From: Sedimentisphaerales bacterium
Lineage (GTDB): Bacteria > Planctomycetota > Phycisphaerae > Sedimentisphaerales > Anaerobacaceae
Length of the DNA: 62,183 nucleotides
Assembly (NCBI GenBank): GCA_028282745.1
Contig: JANQHJ010000158.1
Coordinates: forward strand, 1-62,183
Reading direction: 5' to 3'
In this document: in pieces, positions 8,318-17,145 of the stretch
Position numbering within the stretch: the stretch's first letter is position 1
Layout of the letters: the number at the start of each line of letters is the position of its first letter
The notes under the pieces: generated by a model
The model's database searches: none
The model's input: the letters and a program-made list of their open reading frames with translations, nothing else
What the model was told of the DNA's origin: nothing
Position numbers and translations under genes: made by a program

Positions 8318-9796
8318 TTATTTTTCGACTTTAACATTTACAATTTCGAATTGACCTATCGAAAATACCATTTGCATAAATCCTTCCGGGGTACCGTTAC
8401 CGGTAGATAAAGTTATATGGCCTGATCCATAGCCATCCAAGCCATGACTGGCAAAAGAAGCATCCAGCCCGATCCATTTTCCATCCACATAAACTTCAGT
8501 CCAGGCATGTCCGCCGAATACGCCTTGATACTTACCGAACTGCTCGACATAAGCTACACCTACTGCAATCCTTGCAGGTATCCCGACTGCTCTGCACAAG
8601 GCCGCGGTCAATACCGAAAATTCTGAGCAGTCTCCCTTCTTACTCTCCGCTACTTCCAATGCAGTTGCATACCCAACAGAAAAATTTCGATTATCTATAT
8701 ACTTTGCGACAAACGCTTCGATCTTTTTTACCGCCTCAGCTGCGTCTTTTGTCCTTCCAACAGCTTCCTTGGCAAGGGATTTGATCTTTTCGCTATCACT
8801 TTGAACAAAACGATTAGACTTAAGATTCTCAAGAGCTACTTCATCTTTGCCTTTATATGGAAACTTCTCTGGCTTCAACGCGACTGGCGTAACAGTAACT
8901 AAGATCGTACCGTTTGCCTGTTTTTCTACTTTTTGATTATCAGTTTCGGGTATTGTTAGCTCACCCGCCGTATCCTTAAGCCGCAGCGTGTATTGTATAG
9001 ACTTTGCCGAGTCCGTCTTATCAAGTTTCTTCGGGCTCTCCAGTATCGCTGTCTCCATCAATTCTGCTGTATCGTTCTTACTAAGTGCAAACTCTTTCGA
9101 GCACGTTACCATCTCTATATTCATACCCATCATCGGTGTTACTGCCTTTAAAGCGTTCAGCTCATCGTCAACATAGCCCAGACTTGTTAACTCACCTGTC
9201 ATGGGGCTCGTCATCGTTGTTGTCACCTCGGTCAGCTTCACAACTCTACCCAGTAAATCAACTTCCTTTTTCTCGCCTACCTTAGCTGTTACATCGATCG
9301 CCATCATCAGTGACGGGCTGAACAGCCTCGCCGAATATTCATTACCTTCTACAAGCTCCTGTTCCAGCCCCACTAATCGAAGCCCTTCTGCCATCAATGC
9401 GCCATCAGGCCACGCAAAGGTTTTAGTGCTCTCGAATTGTCCCGTTCTTGTCTTGGCAATAACAGTTCCGTTTGGCTCGACCACGCCCGATATAAACGTT
9501 TGCATAAAGCTCATATCCTGAACCGACTCGAACCCCAGCGGCTTACCGTCCAGTGTCTCGATACTCGTCTCTTCAGTCTTCATTGTTACAGGTACATTGA
9601 GCCTGTTAATGGTCATATTGGCCTTCTCTGTTGTCTTTACCTTATCACCTTCGACTATCCGAGAATGGATCGCGTAGCCAACCTTCTTACCGTCAATAAA
9701 TACTGCCATATATTCCGTTTTAGAAGGAGTTTGAGTGGTTTTAGGCTTGCAACCACAGAGGACCAATCCAATAAGCAAAAGGCATTTCAGCTTCAT
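8318..9796 (-). CDS. Lipoprotein with transglutaminase-like (papain-fold) domain
   Basis: 492 aa. The N-terminus MKLKCLLLIGLVLCGCKP is a lipoprotein signal with the lipobox around Cys16. Residues about 30-330 are beta-rich and unassigned. The C-terminal domain has the transglutaminase-like triad: Cys in KKGDCSEFSVLTAALCRAVG (about 388), His in GGHAWTEVYV (about 429) and Asp in WIGLDAS (about 443). Such domains in bacteria are usually proteases or peptide-modifying enzymes, and true cross-linking is not implied. GGAG precedes the ATG. Confidence 0.88.
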   Translation of the reverse strand: MKLKCLLLIGLVLCGCKPKTTQTPSKTEYMAVFIDGKKVGYAIHSRIVEGDKVKTTEKANMTINRLNVPVTMKTEETSIETLDGKPLGFESVQDMSFMQTFISGVVEPNGTVIAKTRTGQFESTKTFAWPDGALMAEGLRLVGLEQELVEGNEYSARLFSPSLMMAIDVTAKVGEKKEVDLLGRVVKLTEVTTTMTSPMTGELTSLGYVDDELNALKAVTPMMGMNIEMVTCSKEFALSKNDTAELMETAILESPKKLDKTDSAKSIQYTLRLKDTAGELTIPETDNQKVEKQANGTILVTVTPVALKPEKFPYKGKDEVALENLKSNRFVQSDSEKIKSLAKEAVGRTKDAAEAVKKIEAFVAKYIDNRNFSVGYATALEVAESKKGDCSEFSVLTAALCRAVGIPARIAVGVAYVEQFGKYQGVFGGHAWTEVYVDGKWIGLDASFASHGLDGYGSGHITLSTGNGTPEGFMQMVFSIGQFEIVNVKVEK

Positions 9797-9819
9797 ATTT
9801 AAATCTCCAAATTATTTAG

Positions 9820-9839
9820 CCCCTTGGTCTGCCGAGGGG
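9820..9839 (-). other. Leader hairpin before the transglutaminase lipoprotein
   Basis: CCCCTTGG and CCGAGGGG form a stem with a 4-nt loop, about 20 nt upstream of the ribosome site of the leftward lipoprotein gene. It could be part of the 5' leader. No T-run follows in the leftward direction. Confidence 0.35.
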
Positions 9840-10011
9840 ACTTGTTTAATCTATTCTAATAGAATCACTAATTAAACAATCTATTTACCAGAATTTCCTC
9901 ATTTATTAAAGCCCCGCGGTTGCAACTCGCCATATTTGCATTAAAATGGCCTATGTCGGCCAAAATAGCCGAACTTAATAAGGAGTAATATATTTTAGCG
10001 CAGGATGTGCA

Positions 10012-11493
10012 ATGGACTTACAGAAACTACTCGACATAATCAAAGCTGACACCTCGATCAACCTATGCACAAGCTCGATGAACGTCCATCCTGGCGATTG
10101 CTTCGTCGCAGTCGTCGGCACTCTGCACGACGGCCATGATTTTGTTGATAACGCTATCACCGCCGGCGCCAAATACATCGTTGTCTCAAAACCATTCAAA
10201 ACTGATAAAGCTGCCGTCATCCTGGTAAAAGACACTGCTGAAGTCGCCGCGATGCTCGCCCAGGCCAGCTACTCAAATCCTGCTGAGAACCTAACCAACC
10301 TCGCAGTGACCGGCACTAACGGAAAAACCACCGTTGCTTACCTAACCCAGCAGGTTTTCAAAACAGCAGGACATAAATGCGGCCTGATCGGTACAGTCAT
10401 GTACGACACTACCGCTGAAATAGTCGAAGCACCGCTAACTACCCCTGATCCACTAACAATTGCCTGTGCCCAGAAGCACATGGTAACCGCCGGTGCAAAA
10501 TACATGATGATCGAAGCCTCAAGCCACGCCCTCGACCAGAAGCGACTCGCAAATATAAATTTCACCGCTGCTGCCTTTACTAATCTTACCGGCGACCACC
10601 TCGACTACCACAAAACCGAATCCGCTTACCTCGACGCAAAGTCAATTCTATTTGAGAACCTTACCGAAAATGCAACCGCCGTATTTAATGCTCAATCCAG
10701 TCATTCCTATACTTTAGCAAAACGTACAAAAGCAAAGATAATATGGTACGGCATCACCGAAGGCGACCTTATAGCAGATGTCCAATCGAAAGACGTCAAC
10801 GGCTCGACTTTTAATCTTAAATACAACTCCCAATCCGCTACAGTCACTACTGCTTTATTAGGCGACTATAATATAAGTAACCATTTAGCCGCAGCAGGCC
10901 TTTGCATTGCAGCAGGCCTTGACTTGCAAACTGTTGCTAAAGGCCTATCCGCCTTGAAATGTGTTCCCGGACGCCTCGAGAGTGTTGTGAACGACGAGCG
11001 ACAGGCAACGAGCGACATATTTATTGATTACGCTCATACCGACGATGCTTTACAAAATGTCCTTTCTACTCTAAAGCCGCTCTGCAAAGGCAAACTTATT
11101 GTCCTTTTCGGATGTGGTGGTGACAGGGACCGGACAAAGAGACCACGAATGGCAGCCGTCGCAGAAAAACTTGCCGATTTCATTGTTGTTACTAACGACA
11201 ACCCAAGAACCGAAGACCCCGACGATATAATCGGAGATATTATCATTGGTTTTAAAACTGGACAAATAGTCACAAATGAAGATTTTCGAGCGTCAAGCGT
11301 CGAGCGACGAGCGACTATTATAATTGAATCCGATAGAGCAAAAGCTATTGAATTAGCGATAAACTCAGCCTTGCCTGATGACATTGTTCTCATCACCGGC
11401 AAAGGACACGAGGATTACCAGATAATCGGCACTCAAAAAACTTACTTCAGCGACAAAGAAACCGCACAGGAGGTACTCAGCAAACTATCATGA
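10012..11493 (+). CDS. murE: UDP-MurNAc-L-alanyl-D-glutamate:meso-diaminopimelate ligase
   Basis: 493 aa. The ATP loop is TGTNGKTTVAYL, the nucleotide-binding D-Y-A-H-T-x-D-A-L motif is present, and DNPRTEDP (about residue 402) is the signature of the meso-diaminopimelate-specific form. GKGHEDYQIIG closes the C-terminal domain. It adds diaminopimelate to the cytoplasmic peptidoglycan precursor, so this organism probably makes peptidoglycan. Two short stretches, about residues 327-335 and 425-435, are coded by CGAGCGAC-type repeats and look like small insertions compared with other MurE proteins. The stop overlaps murF by 4 bp. Confidence 0.95.
   Translation: MDLQKLLDIIKADTSINLCTSSMNVHPGDCFVAVVGTLHDGHDFVDNAITAGAKYIVVSKPFKTDKAAVILVKDTAEVAAMLAQASYSNPAENLTNLAVTGTNGKTTVAYLTQQVFKTAGHKCGLIGTVMYDTTAEIVEAPLTTPDPLTIACAQKHMVTAGAKYMMIEASSHALDQKRLANINFTAAAFTNLTGDHLDYHKTESAYLDAKSILFENLTENATAVFNAQSSHSYTLAKRTKAKIIWYGITEGDLIADVQSKDVNGSTFNLKYNSQSATVTTALLGDYNISNHLAAAGLCIAAGLDLQTVAKGLSALKCVPGRLESVVNDERQATSDIFIDYAHTDDALQNVLSTLKPLCKGKLIVLFGCGGDRDRTKRPRMAAVAEKLADFIVVTNDNPRTEDPDDIIGDIIIGFKTGQIVTNEDFRASSVERRATIIIESDRAKAIELAINSALPDDIVLITGKGHEDYQIIGTQKTYFSDKETAQEVLSKLS
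10991..11016. repeat. CGAGCGAC-type repeat inside murE, first site
   Basis: The unit A-C-G-A-G-C-G-A-C occurs twice in 26 bp and codes for NDERQATSD. In other MurE proteins the link between P-G-R-x-E and D-Y-A-H is about three residues shorter. Confidence 0.5.
11287..11315. repeat. CGAGCGAC-type repeat inside murE, second site
   Basis: 29 bp made of CGAGCGTC, AAGCGT, CGAGCGAC and GAGCGAC units, coding for RASSVERRAT. It sits in the surface region after the DNPR motif and lengthens it by roughly 13 residues relative to the E. coli protein as I recall it. Confidence 0.55.
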
Positions 11494-12860
11494 TACCGAT
11501 GTCCTTTTCAAAACTTGCCCAGGTTATAGATGCCCAGCCAACAACTTCTGACGTTGTGGTCAATTCGATCAGCACCGACTCCCGCAACATCAAGCCCGGC
11601 GACTGCTTCTTCGCGATAGAAGGAGCTTATTTCGATGGCCACCAATATATCGACTCAGCCTTCGAAAAAGGCGCAGTCTGCGCCGTCGTGAATAAAGATT
11701 ATCCTTCAAAATCATTTAGTCATTGCGAGGAGGCCTCTTTGATGCCGGCGTGGCAATCTTGCATTTTAAAAGTAGATGATACAATAAAGGCCCTCGGCCA
11801 TCTCGCTGCCTATTATCGCAGACAATGCAGCTTCAAAGTAATCGCCATCACCGGCTCGGTCGGCAAAACAACTACTCGTCATATGATCACGCACGTCTTA
11901 GCCGAACATTATAATGTTTACCAGTCACCCAAAAATTTTAACAACGAGATCGGCCTGCCCATTACCTTACTATCCGCTGATCCGGACGATGAAATCATCG
12001 TCGCCGAGATTGGCGCAAACGCACCCGGAGAAATTTCGTATCTCTCTAATATAGCTGCCCCGGATATCGCGATGGTCACAAACGCTCAACCTGCCCACCT
12101 TGAGGGCTTCGGAAGCCTTGAAACTATCATAAAAGAAAAACTCTCTATCGCCGACGGCCTCAAACCGGGCTCACCATTTTTATTAAACGCTGATTGCCGG
12201 AACCTCATAGATCAGGCCCAAGCTGACAATCGAGAGTTTATCACCTTTGACTCAAGCGAACTCGACTTAGAAAGCTTAAATCTTCCTCTGCCAGGCAAAG
12301 GCAACCTGCAGAATGCTCTCGCAGCATGGGCAGTTTGCAGCCGAATGGGAATTACTAAAGAACAATTTATTGATTCAATCAGAACCCTAAAGCCGGTACC
12401 GGGCCGGTCACAGGTCAAAAAGTTCGGCTCTGTCACCGTGATCGATGACTGCTATAACGCCAATCCCGCCTCGATGAAAAATGCCCTCGATATCCTAAGC
12501 TTAATGTCCGCGAAAAACAACAGCAGGGCGGTCTTTATCTGCGGCGACATGCTCGAGCTCGGCACTGAATCTGAAAAGCTGCACGCCGAACTCGGTAATG
12601 ATGTCATCAACGCTGGCGTCGATACCTTGATAACGGTAGGGCCGTTGGCAAAATTGACCGCTGTTGCTGCAAGAAACATCAGCCCGCAAAAACTCTGCGT
12701 AGATTTTTTTGAAAATGCCGAACTCGCCTCGGATAATCTGCATAAATTCGTCAAAGATAACGATATAGTATTAGTGAAGGCTTCCAGGAGTATTGCACTT
12801 GAAAAAGTCGTTGAGAAGCTTAAGATACTATTCAAAGAGTGCGGGAATCCAGGCTTTTGA
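11490..12860 (+). CDS. murF: UDP-MurNAc-tripeptide:D-alanyl-D-alanine ligase
   Basis: 456 aa. The Mur ligase order is clear: an N-terminal domain (SISTDSRNIKPGDCFFAIEG), the ATP loop ITGSVGKTTTRHM, the central N-F-N-N-E-I-G-L-P motif, and the late V-I-D-D-C-Y-N-A-N-P-x-S-M block. It joins D-Ala-D-Ala to the UDP-tripeptide made by MurE. Residues about 76-92 (FSHCEEASLMPAWQSC) fit no MurF and are coded exactly by a palindromic repeat at 11719-11759. The reading frame is kept and all catalytic motifs remain, so the protein is probably active. Its start overlaps the murE stop. Confidence 0.94.
   Translation: MIPMSFSKLAQVIDAQPTTSDVVVNSISTDSRNIKPGDCFFAIEGAYFDGHQYIDSAFEKGAVCAVVNKDYPSKSFSHCEEASLMPAWQSCILKVDDTIKALGHLAAYYRRQCSFKVIAITGSVGKTTTRHMITHVLAEHYNVYQSPKNFNNEIGLPITLLSADPDDEIIVAEIGANAPGEISYLSNIAAPDIAMVTNAQPAHLEGFGSLETIIKEKLSIADGLKPGSPFLLNADCRNLIDQAQADNREFITFDSSELDLESLNLPLPGKGNLQNALAAWAVCSRMGITKEQFIDSIRTLKPVPGRSQVKKFGSVTVIDDCYNANPASMKNALDILSLMSAKNNSRAVFICGDMLELGTESEKLHAELGNDVINAGVDTLITVGPLAKLTAVAARNISPQKLCVDFFENAELASDNLHKFVKDNDIVLVKASRSIALEKVVEKLKILFKECGNPGF
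11719..11759. repeat. Palindromic repeat inserted in frame within murF
   Basis: It starts with GTCATTGCGAGG and ends with GGCAATCT, the same two ends as the intergenic element at 20149-20211. ATTGC and GCAAT are inverted partners. At 41 bp it adds a segment to the N-terminal domain of MurF without breaking the frame. Confidence 0.8.
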
Positions 12861-12902
12861 ATAGGCTAAGATAAAATTTGCAGTAAAAGGTAGCGATTAA
12901 AA

Positions 12903-14066
12903 TTGCTTTACCATTTATTATACCATTTTAGAGAAAGCTTCACACACCGCTTAGGCTTATACGCCTATCAGGATGTGCTCTTTCGCTGTATTGTTGCTGC
13001 CATTACCAGCTTTTTGATCGCTATCCTTCTCGGCCCGAAGATCATTCGCTGGCTTATGACAAAAAAGATCGGCGACCGCCCTGAGTTCCACCACGAGGCA
13101 CTCAACGAGCTGACCAAAGACAAGGCCAACACCCCGACAATGGGCGGCCTGATAATACTGCTCGCCGTTCTCGTTAGTACGCTGTTATGGTCAAAGCTCA
13201 CAAATCCATTCGTCCAGAAGTCCATCTTTCTTTTAATATGGTTCGGTACTATAGGCGCCGCCGACGACTGGCTAAAGCTAACAGCCAACATCAAGCACCG
13301 CACCCGTGACGGCCTCAAAGCCTGGGAAAAACTCATCTTCCAGTTCGGCGGGGCGGCTTTAATAGCATTATTTCTTCACGCTGACTTCACCAAAGTCACC
13401 CCCGAGATGCCCGAAGGAATCCTCGACGGCACAAGGCTTTGGCTGCCATTCTATAAATACGGCCTGCCGCTCGGCAGTTTCCTTTTCGTCAGTATCGCTA
13501 TCATATACATGACCGCCACCAGCAACGCCGTAAACCTTACCGACGGCATGGACGGCCTCGCCGCTGGCTGTATCGGTATAGTCTCCGCTGTTCTCGTCGT
13601 ACTCTGCTACGTAGCTTCCGAATACATGGGCCGAACGAGCCACATCACATGGTCCAGCTACCTGCTCTTGCCTTCCATCCCCGGCGCCGGAGAACTGAGC
13701 ATTTTTTACGCTTCCATCCTTGGAGCAATCCTCGGCTTCCTCTGGTACAACTGTCACCCAGCCCAGGTTTTTATGGGGGACGTCGGTTCACTGCCTTTAG
13801 GAGCCGCCATGGGCTACGGCGCTTTGGTAACAAGAAATGAGTTATTGCTTTTCGTTATCGGTGGCGTCTTCATGATGGAGCTGTTCAGCGTAATGTTGCA
13901 GGTTGGCTATTTCAAATATACAGGCGGCAAACGTCTCTTCCGCTGCGCCCCCATCCACCACCACTTCCATCTCAAAGGCTGGTCGGAACCGCAGGTAATC
14001 GTACGATTCTGGCTGCTTTCTGCACTCTTCGCAGCTATGGCACTGGCTACTCTGAAACTAAGATAA
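12903..14066 (+). CDS. mraY: Phospho-N-acetylmuramoyl-pentapeptide transferase
   Basis: 387 aa and polytopic, with about ten membrane helices. Diagnostic motifs are G-A-A-D-D-W-L-K-L, NLTDGMDGLAAG, the late HHHFHLKGW and the loop F-M-G-D-V-G-S-L. MraY moves phospho-MurNAc-pentapeptide onto undecaprenyl phosphate (lipid I) at the inner membrane. The start is a TTG at 12903, with AAAGG upstream. It follows murF by 42 bp, and the three genes act in sequence. The usual next cluster genes (murD, ftsW, murG) are absent. Confidence 0.95.
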   Translation: MLYHLLYHFRESFTHRLGLYAYQDVLFRCIVAAITSFLIAILLGPKIIRWLMTKKIGDRPEFHHEALNELTKDKANTPTMGGLIILLAVLVSTLLWSKLTNPFVQKSIFLLIWFGTIGAADDWLKLTANIKHRTRDGLKAWEKLIFQFGGAALIALFLHADFTKVTPEMPEGILDGTRLWLPFYKYGLPLGSFLFVSIAIIYMTATSNAVNLTDGMDGLAAGCIGIVSAVLVVLCYVASEYMGRTSHITWSSYLLLPSIPGAGELSIFYASILGAILGFLWYNCHPAQVFMGDVGSLPLGAAMGYGALVTRNELLLFVIGGVFMMELFSVMLQVGYFKYTGGKRLFRCAPIHHHFHLKGWSEPQVIVRFWLLSALFAAMALATLKLR

Positions 14067-14086
14067 AGTAATCTTATTACTGAAGA

Positions 14087-15646
14087 TTATTTACAGTCAC
14101 TCAGCCAATGAAACAAAAGAACTCTTAGATCATTTGTATCTACCATCAGATCGCCGGTAATATCTCCGCCTTTAGGTGCAAACTTAGAAAGGTTATTTAC
14201 CAGGATCGCATAATCCTTAAAGTTGATCTGGCCGTCAACGTGAACATCAGCCTTACCGCATTTATAACACGGTTCAAGCCACTGTTCGGATAAGGCCCCC
14301 AAATCCAACTCGTCAACTATATTGTCATCAACCAGATCCGCCAGAAGTTCAACATCTTGGTCGAGCCATTCTTCCGCTAGATAGGCAAAATCTCTGAGAT
14401 TCACATATAGATTATCATCGAAGTCCGCACAACACACTTTCGGCCCGATATCACAGAATATACCATAATCGTCGCCGTCCAGCTCATCACTCTGCCAGGC
14501 GATCACATAATTTCCACTGCTATTTACTGCGATATCCGGATATCGCTGAACTGACTGTAAATAAGTATTAAAAACAGTTTGCTCTCCTACTGAATTAGCG
14601 TCTTTGTCAAAACGACGCAACATTATGTCACCATCATTCCATACAGCCGGTGAATTCCATGCGATAAGAAATTCACCGTTATTTAACATCGCACTTGCAG
14701 GGCTTCCATGCGAACTGTTGGGATCTGCATTGACCATAAAAGCTTCGCTATGCAAGGTCCCGTTCGGATCGTAAAGCTGAGCATAAACATTGGGATCTTG
14801 CCAGTTACCCCAGTCGTAGCTTATAATATAGTTGCCACTGCTGTTCATACTAATTGTGGAACTATTCGACCAGTTAAAGCTTTCTGTGACCCAAAGTTCG
14901 CCCGTTTTGGGTGTCCCATCAGAATTATATCTTCTCATTGCAACATATGTGCCGCTTGGTGGATAACCAGTAGAACCTTCTCTTCGCCAGACCACAACAA
15001 AATCCCCTGATCCATCCATAGCCACATCCGGATCTTTTCCATGAAATATTTGTGTAATTTTAAATTCGTCAGTTATCGCAACCCCTGCTGCGTTATAACA
15101 TCTACCATAAATTCCCCAGTGACCGTTGTGGTCGTCATCTCCATGCCATGCCTCCCACACAATAACAAAATCTCCGCTTGGGGTCATTGATATGGAACAG
15201 CCTAAATGACCATTGTCATATTGTGCATATTTATTTGTACTTACAACAAATTCGCCTGACAAAGCCAAGCCATTAGTATCGTACCTTCGAGCGATAATGT
15301 GTTCTTCGTCATTTCTATAGCCTGGCCAGACTACTACAAAATTACCCGAACTATCCATGCCTATGACCGGCCCGTGATTAATACGCCCCCCAACTTGACT
15401 TGTACTTAACTGAAACTCAGAGCCGATCTTCGAACCGTCTGATGAGAACCTTTGCCCCATAATACTTTTATTAAAGATTCCGGCATGCTCACTTCGCCAC
15501 ACAACCACAAAGTTGTTGTTCGCATCTATTGCAACAGCGGGGAATTCTTGATCTTTATATGTGGATGTATTGACTTGGAATTCTGCCTTACAGGCTATTG
15601 TCATGACTGAAACCATAAATAAAAACAAAAAATAACAGTATTTCAT
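14087..15646 (-). CDS. Secreted beta-propeller-like protein with C-terminal dockerin-like repeats
   Basis: 519 aa from the ATG at 15644-15646; a TTG five codons upstream is less likely. A signal peptide or lipoprotein-like leader (MKYCYFLFLFMVSVMTIACKA) is followed by at least seven repeats of G-N/D-F-V-V-V-W spaced about 45-55 residues apart, suggesting a beta-propeller. The last about 110 residues hold four EF-hand-like units (ADFDDNLYVNLRDFAYLAEE is the first) with W-L endings, finishing in WLSDCK. Dockerin modules bind cohesins, and in planctomycetes such ends are common on exported proteins. The ligand is unknown. It is divergent from the sigma factor gene. Confidence 0.75.
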   Translation of the reverse strand: MKYCYFLFLFMVSVMTIACKAEFQVNTSTYKDQEFPAVAIDANNNFVVVWRSEHAGIFNKSIMGQRFSSDGSKIGSEFQLSTSQVGGRINHGPVIGMDSSGNFVVVWPGYRNDEEHIIARRYDTNGLALSGEFVVSTNKYAQYDNGHLGCSISMTPSGDFVIVWEAWHGDDDHNGHWGIYGRCYNAAGVAITDEFKITQIFHGKDPDVAMDGSGDFVVVWRREGSTGYPPSGTYVAMRRYNSDGTPKTGELWVTESFNWSNSSTISMNSSGNYIISYDWGNWQDPNVYAQLYDPNGTLHSEAFMVNADPNSSHGSPASAMLNNGEFLIAWNSPAVWNDGDIMLRRFDKDANSVGEQTVFNTYLQSVQRYPDIAVNSSGNYVIAWQSDELDGDDYGIFCDIGPKVCCADFDDNLYVNLRDFAYLAEEWLDQDVELLADLVDDNIVDELDLGALSEQWLEPCYKCGKADVHVDGQINFKDYAILVNNLSKFAPKGGDITGDLMVDTNDLRVLLFHWLSDCK

Positions 15647-15726
15647 CACAGTATATCCCAAAATTTAATCCATTTCTCATTGATTACACATTGCTTTTAT
15701 AAATAAGAACCAGGTAATCCCGAAAC

Positions 15727-15782
15727 CTTACGTTTTTTCCTGGAAATCTGAGCTTAAAGTTTTTTTATAAAAAAAACGTAAG
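15727..15782. promoter_or_regulatory. 12-bp perfect inverted repeat between dockerin protein and sigma factor genes
   Basis: CTTACGTTTTTT (15727-15738) and AAAAAACGTAAG (15771-15782) are exact inverted copies 32 bp apart. Similar AATCCYGAAAMC boxes lie just outside each arm, in direct orientation. It sits in the shared divergent region, 35 bp before the sigma factor ATG, so an operator is the simplest reading. Confidence 0.5.
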
Positions 15783-15816
15783 AAATCCTGAAAACTTGGA
15801 CTAATATAGAAAGTAC

Positions 15817-17145
15817 ATGGATCCATCAGATAAAAAAGAGAACTTAATAAAGCTGGTAAAAGAAGCTCGTTCCGGCTGCGCACAAAGTATGGACTCTCTT
15901 GCCCATAGGATACAGCCGGCTGTTTTTGCGTACATTTACCGTCTCACACTGAACTATAATTTAGCAGAGGACCTTAAGCAGGAAACACTTTTGGAAATGG
16001 TCCGTTCTCTGAAAAACTTAAGACAGCCTGAAAAATTTATGGCATGGCTTTATAGAGCCGCGCTAAGCAAGGTCCAGCATCATTTCAGGGACAGGAAACG
16101 TGAAAAAAATGTTATGCCTTTATCAATGAACGTGAACGAAGAATTATCACATCGCAGTCCGGGGGGGCATTGCGATGGGTTTAAAAATGCTATCGACAAG
16201 GAATTGTCACTAGCCATAATGAATGCAATGTCAAAATTAAAAATGCGACATCGCAATATATTAATTCTCAGATGTTTCGAACAGCTGCCGCATTCCCAGG
16301 TCGCCGAGGTTATGAATTGTAGTGAAACAGCCGCACAAGTATTATTCTTCAGGGCGAAACGTGCGCTTAAGAAAAAGTTATCCGCCTTAGGATACGGTAA
16401 AACTTCTTTGTTTTACGCACTTGTTGCCTTTGCCGATATGACCAGTTCAGAAAAAGCCACTGCTGCAACTGTGGTCTCAGCTGGCTCGTTAGGATCCGGA
16501 TTCATCGCAACTATCATCGGTACACTGGCAAGCATGTTTGGCATAGCAACAGTAAGCATCATTTCTGCTATTGCCATAACCACGGGCACGATAGCAATAA
16601 ATGACAGGGCACGAAATGAACTCAAATATCCTTCTGAAATTGTCGAACAGGATGCACAGCAGTGGACTTCAATAAAGGTTTATACCGACAAAGACGAACG
16701 TTCAAAAGAAGATATTGGTAAAAATCTAATAGGTGAACCTTCATCAAAAAATTTAATAACATTTATAACTGCTGGCAGAGGTGTGGAATTGAAATTTAAT
16801 GGGCAGATAATAGATGCTACTGGCGATGACATTATAATATCTCATTTTGGCCAATATGGCATACAACCCGATGTATATATCACCGACGGAAAAGACCAGG
16901 GAATACTTATAGGTACAATTTCAACTAAAGCATTGGGTAAATTAATATTTCAGCGATCAGGCAGGATTGACATCGAACAATTGAGCAAACTACAATTAAC
17001 AAAGACTGGATTTGATGTTTCAAGCCTTTCATTACCATTCGAACCCTATGCTGTTAGAATAATCTCGAAAGCAACTCAAACAACCATAAATGACCCAGCC
17101 GTAGCCGCTCTGTTCTTACATAGCGTCCAGGCACGAACAAAATAA
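15817..17145 (+). CDS. ECF-type sigma factor with membrane segment and extracytoplasmic C-terminal domain
   Basis: 442 aa, more than twice an ordinary ECF sigma factor. Region 2 spans about residues 20-105 (L-A-E-D-L-K-Q-E-T, then FMAWLYRAA) and region 4 about 135-190 (RHRNILILRCFEQLPHSQVA, then A-Q-V-L-F-F-R-A-K-R). One or two membrane helices follow (about 195-255, TIIGTLASMFGIATVSIIS). The last about 180 residues include V-E-L-K-F-N-G-Q-I-I-D-A-T-G-D-D-I and a later DVYITDGKDQG, a pattern recalling beta-sandwich discoidin-like surface domains. I infer a sigma factor kept at the membrane and controlled by an outward-facing sensor. No separate anti-sigma gene lies next to it. Confidence 0.85.
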   Translation: MDPSDKKENLIKLVKEARSGCAQSMDSLAHRIQPAVFAYIYRLTLNYNLAEDLKQETLLEMVRSLKNLRQPEKFMAWLYRAALSKVQHHFRDRKREKNVMPLSMNVNEELSHRSPGGHCDGFKNAIDKELSLAIMNAMSKLKMRHRNILILRCFEQLPHSQVAEVMNCSETAAQVLFFRAKRALKKKLSALGYGKTSLFYALVAFADMTSSEKATAATVVSAGSLGSGFIATIIGTLASMFGIATVSIISAIAITTGTIAINDRARNELKYPSEIVEQDAQQWTSIKVYTDKDERSKEDIGKNLIGEPSSKNLITFITAGRGVELKFNGQIIDATGDDIIISHFGQYGIQPDVYITDGKDQGILIGTISTKALGKLIFQRSGRIDIEQLSKLQLTKTGFDVSSLSLPFEPYAVRIISKATQTTINDPAVAALFLHSVQARTK

